Assembly: GCF_014190935.1 (NCBI RefSeq)
Contig: NZ_JACHVV010000002.1
Location: 1 to 64,000, forward strand
Length of the DNA stretch: 64,000 bases
From: Chryseomonas sp014190935
GTDB taxonomy: Bacteria > Pseudomonadota > Gammaproteobacteria > Pseudomonadales > Pseudomonadaceae
Direction: 5' to 3'
The number at the start of each line of letters is the position of its first letter. The stretch's first letter is position 1. Below are positions 1 to 7,177 of this stretch, piece by piece. The notes beneath the pieces are model-generated. The model did not search any database. It had not been told where the DNA came from and saw nothing but the letters and a program-made list of their open reading frames with translations. The translations under genes were made by a program, and so were the position numbers.

Positions 1-85
1 TTATCTCACAAGCACCCACACGAATTGCTTGATTCAACTTGTTAAAGAGCAGTTGGTTGCGACCGTGTCGCTAACCGAGGCGCGC
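1..85 (-). promoter_or_regulatory. rRNA operon leader (16S gene lies off the left edge)
   Basis: Read on the minus strand, this stretch is the transcribed leader that precedes 16S rRNA in Pseudomonas. It follows promoter P1 and contains the boxA antitermination element and then a conserved segment running toward the 16S gene. The 16S gene itself is not in the window, so the operon is inferred from its leader. The identification rests on recognising boxA and the typical leader text, together with three upstream promoters that have GC-rich discriminators. Confidence 0.85.
39..51 (-). promoter_or_regulatory. boxA antitermination site
   Basis: On the minus strand the 13-mer TGCTCTTTAACAA is the rRNA boxA sequence. 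NusB-NusE bind it in nascent pre-rRNA to protect the transcript from Rho termination. It lies about 35 nt inside the leader transcribed from P1. Confidence 0.88.
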
Positions 86-114
86 ATTCTACGCTGCCCT
101 CACATCCTGTCAAG
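86..114 (-). promoter_or_regulatory. rRNA promoter P1
   Basis: Minus-strand sigma70 promoter. The -35 is TTGACA (109-114), the spacer is 17 bp and the -10 is TAGAAT (86-91). A GC-rich discriminator (GCGCGCC) follows the -10, as expected for stringent control by ppGpp and DksA. The stretch upstream of the -35 (about 117-150) is A/T-rich and could act as an UP element. Confidence 0.85.
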
Positions 115-195
115 CGTTGATTTGAACTTTTTCGTTTCAACTCAACCACTTGCGCTTGCCTGACTGGTCTAACCAATCTCGGCAGCGGGAGGCGA

Positions 196-223
196 ATCCT
201 ACAGCATCCTAGGACGCTGTCAA
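196..223 (-). promoter_or_regulatory. rRNA promoter P2 (tandem)
   Basis: Minus-strand -35 TTGACA (218-223), 16-bp spacer, -10 TAGGAT (196-201). It lies about 109 bp upstream of P1 in the same orientation, which fits a tandem rRNA promoter. Confidence 0.7.
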
Positions 224-356
224 CCCCCTCCGCTTCATCTCGTCATCACCCGGAGGTGAAGACCACATGGCGAGGAATCCGTGGACCCCTCGCCCGACTC
301 AGACCTAAGTGCTTGATTTTCAAGCCCCTTCAGCATCTGCGCCGGAAGTGGGGCGC

Positions 357-384
357 ATTATAGGGGAGTTTCAGGACAGGTCAA
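357..384 (-). promoter_or_regulatory. rRNA promoter P3 (tandem, most distal)
   Basis: Minus-strand -35 TTGACC (379-384), 16-bp spacer, perfect -10 TATAAT (357-362), followed by a GC-rich discriminator (GCGCCCC). With P1 and P2 it makes a three-promoter array over about 300 bp. It lies only about 105 bp from the divergent helicase gene. No gene is seen between positions 1 and 488. Confidence 0.65.
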
Positions 385-488
385 CAGGTTATTTCAAGAA
401 ACTTTCGCCAACGTCCAAAAAGGCCAGCAGAGGGCGAGCTGTCACCTGTGCAAGGTAAGATGCGGGCAGACGATGTTTCGAGGATTGC

Positions 489-2429
489 ATGACTTCCATC
501 CTGGCGCGCTACCGACAACAGCTGAGAAATACCCTTGGCGACTGGTTTCCCCGCACCACGCTCTTCCTTAAAGGAGAGCCACCTATAAAGGGAGAAACCA
601 AGCCAGGCAGCCGCAAGAAGGCAGAGCCGGCCCAGGCCCGCAAGCGCCAGGCCGAGCCGAAGGCCACCGGCAAGGGGGCCGAGAGGGAGCAATCTACCGT
701 CCAGCCCTCCGCGGCTACCCCCTCCCCCACCGCCCTTTATGGTCCCGCCTTCACAGTCAAGCGCTCGCAGGAGCAGCGGATGAAGATGCGCGTCGAGCAG
801 GCCGTTGCCCAGGGCATCATCCAGCCACCGTCGGCGGAACAATGGAAGATGATCCTGGCTCGCGCCCCGGCGACGCGAATCTTCGCGGGTGCCGGCTCGG
901 GCAAGACCACCACACTGGTACTGCGAGTGGTGTTCATGCTGTGCCACCTCGAGCTCCCGCGCGAGCAACTGACCGTCATCTCCTTTACCAAGGCTTCCTG
1001 CGAAGAGTTGCGCGCGCAGCTCAAACGCGTCCTGGCCTTCTGGGAGGCTCCGCTGGATGACGAGGCGGCACGCGAGCTGGTAAGAACCTTTCACTCGGCC
1101 CTGGCACAACTGGCGCGCGCAGAGCTGAGAGTGACGCAGTGGTTCGAGCAGTTGTCCACCCAATCCAGAAGTGAGGATGAACCGGACAACGGCATGCTGG
1201 CTGGCGCCACCCTGAACGAGGGTCAACGGCAGTTCCTGATACAGGCCTATGAGAATTGCTACCGCGAAGACGCCGGCTTTCGTCGTCGGGTCCATCTGTT
1301 GCTGGAACTGGCGGCGCCCAACGAGGAAGAGCCACCCGGGGTACCGCCCTTGCAGCCCTTCGTCCTCAATGGCGAACGTCAACCGCAACCTCTGCCAGAC
1401 CTCTTCTATGGCCAGGCCTCCTTCGCCGAGACCCTGGGGCTGCGGATCGGCTTTATAAAGAGCAGCCAGCTGGAATGCTCGACGCGGGACCGAATCTTCT
1501 TGGAGGCCATGCAGCAGTTCTGGCGACACTTCGGCAAGTTGTTGAAGGAACAACGGCTGATCACCTTCAATAGCGCCTTTGCCGTGCTGACGGATCGCCT
1601 GGAAAAGAAGCCCAGTCGCGCCCTGATTGCCCGCCTGCAACCCTTCACCCATCTGCTGATCGATGAATTCCAGGACATCTCGCCGCAGATCGCCCTCTGG
1701 CTGCAGCAGGTACAGCGCCGGCTCACCGAGGAGAAAGCCACGCCTTCCCTGATGGCCATCGGTGACGACTGGCAATCCATCTATGGCTGGCGGGGCAGCT
1801 CGCCGGAGCTGTTCATTCACTTCGATCGCTGGTTTCCAGGCCAGACGCCCAGCCAGACGCTGATGCTGGGAACCAACTACCGTTCTTCACCGGACATCGT
1901 GGCTGATGGTGAACGCATCCTGACCCAGGTGCGCCACAAACAGCCCAAGAAAACCCAGGCCTTCCGCGTGGCGGATGACCAGGGGCACGGGGTCAAGGTC
2001 GTGCCGCAATTCGATATCGCTCGCCAGTTGGCCTCTCTGTTAGGTGAAATCGAAGCACAGCGAAGCTATGCAGCAGAACGCGAGCGACCGGAGCGGTGCG
2101 CGGTCATGGTGATGAGTCGTCTGAACGCGCCCTTGAAAGCCATCAACGAGCAGCTGGGCCGTCAGCCCGGGGTGCGGACCTGCACCATTCACCGAGCCAA
2201 GGGCCTGCAGGCCGAGGTGGCGATCGTGCTGGACGACGGCCAGCCTCAGCAGCCCCATCCGCTGCGCAACGCCCTCTATGCCGCCAGCGGGCATTTTCAG
2301 CAGAGCTACGACGCTGCCATGGCCGACGAAGCGCTGCGCCTGAGCTATGTGGCGGTGACCCGTGGGGTCAGCCGGGTGCTGTGGTACACCCGGCAGCCAC
2401 GGGGTGCGGCGGCGATATTGGCAGGCTGA
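489..2429 (+). CDS. UvrD/Rep-family superfamily 1 DNA helicase
   Basis: The 646-residue protein carries the full set of SF1A helicase motifs. Walker A (GAGSGKTTT) is near residue 135 and the Walker B motif is LLIDEFQD. Motif III reads GDDWQSIYGWRGS, motif IV LGTNYRSS, motif V HRAKGLQAE, and motif VI is YVAVTRG near the C-terminus. It should be an ATP-driven 3'-5' DNA helicase or translocase. The first 100 or so residues are basic, low complexity and outside the helicase fold. The motif III wording recalls HelD (helicase IV), but HelD has a different N-terminal domain, so I do not assign a symbol. A GAGG sits just upstream of the ATG. The gene is divergent from the rRNA promoters. Confidence 0.85.
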   Translation: MTSILARYRQQLRNTLGDWFPRTTLFLKGEPPIKGETKPGSRKKAEPAQARKRQAEPKATGKGAEREQSTVQPSAATPSPTALYGPAFTVKRSQEQRMKMRVEQAVAQGIIQPPSAEQWKMILARAPATRIFAGAGSGKTTTLVLRVVFMLCHLELPREQLTVISFTKASCEELRAQLKRVLAFWEAPLDDEAARELVRTFHSALAQLARAELRVTQWFEQLSTQSRSEDEPDNGMLAGATLNEGQRQFLIQAYENCYREDAGFRRRVHLLLELAAPNEEEPPGVPPLQPFVLNGERQPQPLPDLFYGQASFAETLGLRIGFIKSSQLECSTRDRIFLEAMQQFWRHFGKLLKEQRLITFNSAFAVLTDRLEKKPSRALIARLQPFTHLLIDEFQDISPQIALWLQQVQRRLTEEKATPSLMAIGDDWQSIYGWRGSSPELFIHFDRWFPGQTPSQTLMLGTNYRSSPDIVADGERILTQVRHKQPKKTQAFRVADDQGHGVKVVPQFDIARQLASLLGEIEAQRSYAAERERPERCAVMVMSRLNAPLKAINEQLGRQPGVRTCTIHRAKGLQAEVAIVLDDGQPQQPHPLRNALYAASGHFQQSYDAAMADEALRLSYVAVTRGVSRVLWYTRQPRGAAAILAG

Positions 2430-2515
2430 TCAAGCTATCGGTAAGGGGTGCGTCGTCTCGTACCACAAATGAGTGGACGTGCCACCATAACGATAGGAGA
2501 GTCGCCACCCTGTTC

Positions 2516-3400
2516 TTAGCCGCGCAGACTCGAAGCAATCGTCTCGCTCAATCCCTGCAGACGTCGCGACTGCACGGACTGGTCCTCGTATCGAGAATGC
2601 AAGAGCAGAAAACGTGCCGAGGGCAACGCCGGGAGGGCGTCTTGGTCGAGCATCCGCAGCCCCTGTCCGGCAACTGCGGAAGCATTCAGGCAGGCAATGC
2701 CGAGTCCGGCCGTTAGCGCTGCCTGCAGACCTGCTACGCCAGAAGCGATATGGCTGACGACATAGGGGATGCCTGCGGCCTGCAGACGGCTGCACGCCAA
2801 TCGATGCAGGGAGCAACCCTCAGGCAACAGGGCCAGGGACAGAGGTCGCCCTCGCTGCAACGTATCTGCATCCAAGGCGCCTACCCAGATCAGTGGCTCC
2901 TGGTGCAGGGGACTGATTTTCACCCTGGGTGCAGTCTTCCGCTCGGCCTCAAGGCTCATAACGATGGCAAGATCCAGCTCGCCCTGGCGCTGAGCCATTT
3001 CGAGCTCATCGCTCCTGCCGATGCGGGTACGCAGACGGAGCCCGGGCAGTTGTTGATGCAGGCGTGCCAGCAGCCGCGCCAGATCAGCTGGACGAAAATA
3101 GTCGGTCACGCCGAGGCAGGCTTCTCCTTCAAGAGGAATCTGGTGGAGATCGCGCCAGGCCGCATCGGCCATCGCCAATAGCGGTCTGGCATGAGCCAGC
3201 AACCGCTCCCCTGCGGCCGTTGGTCTTACTCCGGTTTTGCTGCGAGTCAACAGGGTATGGCCAGCGCGCTCTTCCAGCTTGCGCAGTTGTTCGCTGAGCG
3301 CTGACTGCGATAGACAGCGCAGCGGTACTGCTGCGGATAGGCTGCCGGCGTCAACGGCCGTAACCAGGGTACGGAGCTGTTCAAGATCGAAGCCAGCCAT
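2516..3400 (-). CDS. LysR-family transcriptional regulator
   Basis: About 294 residues. The N-terminal winged helix-turn-helix is typical of LysR proteins (FDLEQLRTLV followed by SQSALSEQLRKLEE), and a periplasmic-binding-like effector domain follows. I chose the start at MAGFDLEQ, where LysR proteins normally begin, and not an ATG five codons upstream. The gene is divergent from the tautomerase at 3501, with about 100 bp between the start codons, so it most likely controls that gene and itself. The effector is unknown. Confidence 0.85.
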   Translation of the reverse strand: MAGFDLEQLRTLVTAVDAGSLSAAVPLRCLSQSALSEQLRKLEERAGHTLLTRSKTGVRPTAAGERLLAHARPLLAMADAAWRDLHQIPLEGEACLGVTDYFRPADLARLLARLHQQLPGLRLRTRIGRSDELEMAQRQGELDLAIVMSLEAERKTAPRVKISPLHQEPLIWVGALDADTLQRGRPLSLALLPEGCSLHRLACSRLQAAGIPYVVSHIASGVAGLQAALTAGLGIACLNASAVAGQGLRMLDQDALPALPSARFLLLHSRYEDQSVQSRRLQGLSETIASSLRG

Positions 3401-3405
3401 AAGTA

Positions 3406-3426
3406 TCCATTCCAAAATACGATGGA
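3406..3426. promoter_or_regulatory. candidate LysR operator between regulator and tautomerase
   Basis: Inverted repeat TCCAT-N11-ATGGA, which fits the spacing of the LysR T-N11-A box. It lies immediately in front of the LysR start codon and upstream of the divergent tautomerase. The arms are only 5 bp long, so chance is possible. Confidence 0.35.
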
Positions 3427-3500
3427 TGCCATCTTAACTTCCTGCTTTTCCGTTGCAAGGAAGAACTGCACAGTGGCTCCTCCAACCCAGGAGAACTGCC

Positions 3501-3899
3501 ATGCCCCACATTACACTTCAGCTATCTGGTGAGCGCGATGAGACCCTCGGTCAACGAGCGGTACTGCTGATCAATGACCTGATCAAAGAGTGCCTGGGCA
3601 AACGCCCGGAAGACATGGCCACTACCCTTCACTATGTTCCTGACTCGGACTGGTTTCTTGGTGGGCAGTCGCTGGCGACGCTTGGCGGCAGCGCCTTTCA
3701 CCTCGACATCAGCATCACCGACGAGACGAATACCAAGGGCGAAAAGGCGCGTTTCCTCCATGAAGTCCAGGCGGCCATGGCGACGCTCAGGCCCGACCTT
3801 CACGGCCTCTGCTATGTACATCTGATCGACGCGCGCGCGGCGGCCTATGGGTTCGGCGGCCGGAGTCAGGAATGGCGACACCAGCAAGCGGGAGTCTGA
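3501..3899 (+). CDS. Tautomerase-superfamily protein
   Basis: 132 residues beginning MPHITLQ. Once the initiator methionine is removed, proline becomes the N-terminal residue, the catalytic base of the 4-oxalocrotonate tautomerase/MIF superfamily. A strong Shine-Dalgarno (CAGGAG) precedes this ATG, which decides the start over an in-frame upstream ATG. The length suits the larger two-unit or extended members better than the 60-70 residue 4-OT subunits. The substrate is unknown. Divergent from a LysR gene and convergent with the dehydratase at 3949. Confidence 0.75.
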   Translation: MPHITLQLSGERDETLGQRAVLLINDLIKECLGKRPEDMATTLHYVPDSDWFLGGQSLATLGGSAFHLDISITDETNTKGEKARFLHEVQAAMATLRPDLHGLCYVHLIDARAAAYGFGGRSQEWRHQQAGV

Positions 3900-3908
3900 T
3901 TCCGCAGC

Positions 3909-3939
3909 TGGCTGCCGCCCCCAACTAGAGCGGCAGCCA
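3909..3939. terminator. possible bidirectional terminator hairpin
   Basis: Stem TGGCTGCCG / CGGCAGCCA with a 13-nt loop lies between two convergent stop codons (3899 and 3949). There is no T-run on either side, so intrinsic termination is uncertain. Confidence 0.4.
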
Positions 3940-3948
3940 ATCCGGTTG

Positions 3949-5124
3949 CTACTCGATCACATCGAAATCCTTGAGGTGCTCTTCGGACAGCTCCAGGCCC
4001 AGGCCGGGCTTGTCGTCGTCCAGTTGCAGGTAGCCACCAACCGGCTGGGGTTCGCCCTTGAAGACGTAGTAGAAGAGTTCGTTGCCCACCTCCACGTCGA
4101 ACACCGGGAAGAACTCGGCCATGGGCGAGGCGGTGCTGGCCATGGTCAGGTGGTAGTTGTGCATCTGGCCGGCGTGGGGGATGACCGGCACCGACCAGGC
4201 TTCGGCCAGGGCGTTGATCTTGCGCGCGGCGGTAATGCCGCCCACACGGTTGGTGTCGTACTGGATGACGTCCACGGCGCGGCGTTCGAGCAGGTCCTTG
4301 AAGCCGTAGGAGGTGAATTCGTGCTCGCCGCCGGAGATGGGCATGATGCCCATCTTCTTGAGTTCGACGTAGCCTTCGATGTCATCGGCGATGACCGGCT
4401 CCTCCAGCCAGCGCGGTTCGAATTCGGCCAGCTTGGGCAGCATGCGGCGGGCGTATTCCAGGGTCCAGCCCATATAGCACTCCAGCATGATGTCGACGTC
4501 GGGGCCGGCTAGTTCGCGCAGCGCGCGCACCTGCTCGAGGTTGCGTCTCATGCCGGCGGGGCCGTCCTTGGGCCCGTAGCCGAATCTCATCTTGAGGGCG
4601 TCGAAGCCCTGGTTGAGATAGCCCTTGGCCTCTTCCAGGAACAGGTCGAGGTTGTCGTTGGCGTAGAGCTTGGAGGCGTAGCAGGGGATCTTTTCCTTGG
4701 TACGACCACCCAGCAGCTTGAACACCGGCTTGTCTACCGCCTTGCCCATCAGGTCCCAGAGCGCCAGGTCGACGGCGGAGATGGCGGCCATGCCGATGCC
4801 CTTGCGACCCCAGGCGTGGGTGCGGCGATACATCTTCTGCCAGAGGTATTCGTTGTCGAACGGATCCTGGCCCATGACGATGGGGGTCAGGTAGAGGTCG
4901 ATGATCTCCTTGGCCACCCGCGGCGCCAGGGCGCAGTTGCCGAGCCCGACCAGGCCGCTGTCGGTTTCGATCTCCACCACCAGCCAGCCGTGGAAGCGGA
5001 AGGAGCCCATGGCGTCGCCGCGCTCATAGAGGATGTCGGTGGCATTGGTGCAGAAGTGCGCCTGGGGCGGGACGACCTTGCCTTTCCATTCGAAGACGCG
5101 GGTACGGACGCTGGTGATTTTCAT
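3949..5124 (-). CDS. Enolase-superfamily sugar-acid dehydratase, RhmD-like
   Basis: 391 residues with the mandelate racemase/enolase fold. Metal-binding acids are in MLECYM (E215), WLEEP (E241/E242) and SGGEHE (E267). The catalytic dyad appears as D290 (VIQYD) and H317 (IPHAG), the arrangement of the L-rhamnonate dehydratase subgroup. The expected reaction is Mg-dependent loss of water from an aldonate to give a 2-keto-3-deoxy acid. The sugar cannot be read from the sequence, and the basic rhamnose genes (aldolase, dehydrogenase) are absent nearby. It is the last gene of the leftward operon and has a good ribosome-binding site (AAAGGAAAG). Confidence 0.8.
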   Translation of the reverse strand: MKITSVRTRVFEWKGKVVPPQAHFCTNATDILYERGDAMGSFRFHGWLVVEIETDSGLVGLGNCALAPRVAKEIIDLYLTPIVMGQDPFDNEYLWQKMYRRTHAWGRKGIGMAAISAVDLALWDLMGKAVDKPVFKLLGGRTKEKIPCYASKLYANDNLDLFLEEAKGYLNQGFDALKMRFGYGPKDGPAGMRRNLEQVRALRELAGPDVDIMLECYMGWTLEYARRMLPKLAEFEPRWLEEPVIADDIEGYVELKKMGIMPISGGEHEFTSYGFKDLLERRAVDVIQYDTNRVGGITAARKINALAEAWSVPVIPHAGQMHNYHLTMASTASPMAEFFPVFDVEVGNELFYYVFKGEPQPVGGYLQLDDDKPGLGLELSEEHLKDFDVIE

Positions 5125-5154
5125 CGGACTTTCCTTTTTTCGAGCATGAGTCAG

Positions 5155-5182
5155 GCCGACCGGCTCGACGAGCCGGTTCGGC
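5155..5182 (-). other. intercistronic hairpin before the dehydratase gene
   Basis: The 92-nt gap between the PdxA paralogue and the dehydratase holds an 11-bp stem (GCCGACCGGCT at 5155-5165 against 5171-5182, one bulged base, 5-nt loop). It has no T-run. It could set mRNA processing or stability so the dehydratase is made at a different level from the upstream genes. The other genes of this operon overlap one another, so this gap stands out. Confidence 0.45.
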
Positions 5183-5216
5183 GGATTCGGGAGACGCCTC
5201 GGCGCCTCGGCAGCTA

Positions 5217-6230
5217 TCAGTGGCGGGACGCGCCCAGGCGACAGGCGATTTCGAAGGCCTGGCGGGTCGCGCCGACATTAGCGCGGCCCTGGCCGGCGAT
5301 GTCGAAGGCGGTGCCGTGGGCAGGCGTGGCGATGGGAATGGGCAAGCCGCCCTGCACCGTGACGCCGCGGGAGAAGCCCATCAGCTTGATCGCGATCTGC
5401 CCCTGGTCGTGGTACATGGTCACCACGGCATCGAAGGCGCGGTCATCGCCCTGCACCTTGAGAAAGATGGTGTCCGCCGGATAGGGGCCGTCGGCGGCGA
5501 TGCCCAGCGTCCTGGCGCGCTCTACAGCTGGACCGATGAGGTCGATCTCCTCGCGGCCGAAGCTGCCGTTGTCGCCATTGTGCGGATTGAGCCCGCAGAC
5601 GCCGATACGCGGTCGGGCCAGGCCGCTGCGCCTGAGTTCATTGTCGATCAGCTGGATGGCTTCGATCACCCGCTCCTGGCTGAGCAGGCCGGGGACGTCC
5701 TTGAGCGCGACGTGGGAGGTCACCCGCGAGGTCCAGAGATCGTCGAGTACGTTGAATTCGCAGAATGGCCCCTGGTAGCCCAGGTGCTCGGCGAACCAGT
5801 GCAGCTCGTCGTTATGGCCCATGCCCGCCAGGTGCAGGGAGGTCTTGTTGAGCGGACCGAAGAGGATGGCGTCGGTGTGGCCGGCCCGGGTCAGGTCGAG
5901 GGCGACGGCCAGGGTGTCCAGGCTGTAGCGACCACCGATGACGCTGGCCTCGCTGCGGGGGAAGGCGCCTTCGGCAGCGCCACGGTAGGGATACAGCAGG
6001 GGTATGTCGTCCTGGAAAGCGAGGGCATCCAGGCTGTCGATGCGGCGATAGGGGTATTCGCAACCGGCGATGCGCATGCCGGTGCGCGCCTCGTCCTCGT
6101 CGGCGATCAGCACCAGGCGGGCGCGGCTGCGTACCTCGGGATCGGCCAGCAAGCGGGCGATCAGTTCCGGACCGATGCCGGCCGGGTCACCCAGCACCAG
6201 GGCCAGGCGGGGAAGCGGAGAAGTGCTCAT
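5217..6230 (-). CDS. PdxA-family (PdxA2-like) 4-hydroxythreonine-4-phosphate dehydrogenase paralogue
   Basis: 337 residues from MSTSPLPRLALV; this start overlaps the upstream amidohydrolase stop by 4 nt (ATGA). The PdxA family hallmarks are present: GDPAGIGPE near the N-terminus and metal-binding histidines H173 (TSHVALKDV), H217 (GLNPHNG) and H274 (MYHDQG). PdxA enzymes oxidise and decarboxylate a beta-hydroxy acid with NAD. This copy sits in a catabolic operon and so is probably not the vitamin B6 enzyme. Known PdxA2 pathways pair it with a DUF1537 four-carbon acid sugar kinase, and no such kinase is present here. The substrate is therefore open. Confidence 0.82.
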   Translation of the reverse strand: MSTSPLPRLALVLGDPAGIGPELIARLLADPEVRSRARLVLIADEDEARTGMRIAGCEYPYRRIDSLDALAFQDDIPLLYPYRGAAEGAFPRSEASVIGGRYSLDTLAVALDLTRAGHTDAILFGPLNKTSLHLAGMGHNDELHWFAEHLGYQGPFCEFNVLDDLWTSRVTSHVALKDVPGLLSQERVIEAIQLIDNELRRSGLARPRIGVCGLNPHNGDNGSFGREEIDLIGPAVERARTLGIAADGPYPADTIFLKVQGDDRAFDAVVTMYHDQGQIAIKLMGFSRGVTVQGGLPIPIATPAHGTAFDIAGQGRANVGATRQAFEIACRLGASRH

Positions 6231-7177
6231 GCGGAAGTCCTCAGGTAGGTGTCCAGGCGGATGGCGTCGGCCACCGGGCGATACAGGCGCTGGGCGGTGT
6301 CGTGGAAGAGCTGGCGCTGCGCCGCAGCAGGCAGGTCGGCCACCAGGCGCTTGAAGCCGCCGATGATGGTGTCGTAGCTGCCGCACAGGCGGTCGACGGG
6401 AAAGTTGCTGGCGAACATGGCCCGCTCGGGACCGAAGACGGCAATGGCCTCGCGGACGATCCAGGCGTTGTCGTCGGCGCGCCAGGGCTGGCCGGCGAGG
6501 CCCAGGCCGGAGATCTTTAGCGCCACGTTGGGCCATTCGGCGAGTCGGGCCAGGGCCGCGCGCCAGGCGGCCAGACCTTCGGCGCTGCGATCGGACGGCA
6601 GCCCCGTGTGGTTGAGGATCAGCTGGGTGGCCGGGAAATCCCGCGCCAGGCGACAGGCTTCGTCGAGGTTCCACCAGGGGGTCTGCAGATCGAAGTGCAG
6701 GCCGTGGCGCTGCAACTCGGCATAGCCCTGGCGCCAGCGGTCGTCGCTCATCAGGGTGTGCCGGCTACCCACCTCTTCGGGACGGGCCGGGCCAGCGGGC
6801 TTGTGTCTGACGCTGCGCACCCGCTCGAAGGCGGCCTGGGCGGCGAGCAGCTCGGCGGCGTCTTCGGCATCCAGCCAGGCCTGGGCGACCACCGCATTGG
6901 GCACGCCATGGCGGCGCGCCAGGTCGTGAATGTAGCGGGTCTCGCCCAGGGGATCGCGAGGATCCCACTCGGTCTCGACATAGACGGTCTGGACCACGTC
7001 GTGGCCCTGGGCATCGGCGAAATAGTCCGCCGGCAGGTAGTCACCCTTGATGGCGCGATAGTCGCCATAGCGGAAGGGAATGGACTCGTCGCCGGACAGC
7101 CAGGGGTGGAAGTTGCGCCCGGGCTCCCAGAAGTGGTGATGGGCATCGACGATGGGGCCGCTGTAGAGCTCAGCCAT
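6227..7177 (-). CDS. Amidohydrolase-superfamily lactonase-like hydrolase (COG3618)
   Basis: 316 residues of a TIM-barrel amidohydrolase. The N-terminal metal motif is DAHHHFW (H13-x-H15), ILNHTG lies mid-protein and FASNFPVD near the C-terminus. These features match the COG3618 group, which includes L-fuconolactonase, L-rhamnono-lactonase and 2-pyrone-4,6-dicarboxylate lactonase. By inference it opens a sugar-acid lactone to the free acid used by the dehydratase. It overlaps the MFS gene upstream by 8 nt and the PdxA paralogue downstream by 4 nt, so the three are translationally coupled. Confidence 0.8.
   Translation of the reverse strand: MAELYSGPIVDAHHHFWEPGRNFHPWLSGDESIPFRYGDYRAIKGDYLPADYFADAQGHDVVQTVYVETEWDPRDPLGETRYIHDLARRHGVPNAVVAQAWLDAEDAAELLAAQAAFERVRSVRHKPAGPARPEEVGSRHTLMSDDRWRQGYAELQRHGLHFDLQTPWWNLDEACRLARDFPATQLILNHTGLPSDRSAEGLAAWRAALARLAEWPNVALKISGLGLAGQPWRADDNAWIVREAIAVFGPERAMFASNFPVDRLCGSYDTIIGGFKRLVADLPAAAQRQLFHDTAQRLYRPVADAIRLDTYLRTSA

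Noticed and set aside
381..1820. Long minus-strand open frame opposite the helicase gene
   Set aside because: It lies wholly antisense to a gene with complete SF1 helicase motifs, overlaps the rRNA promoter, and its product is low complexity. High G+C makes such shadows common.
5217..6230. The PdxA paralogue as the vitamin B6 enzyme
   Set aside because: It is embedded in a catabolic operon next to a dehydratase and a lactonase. The true pdxA is normally beside ksgA and surA; PdxB is encoded separately at 60022.
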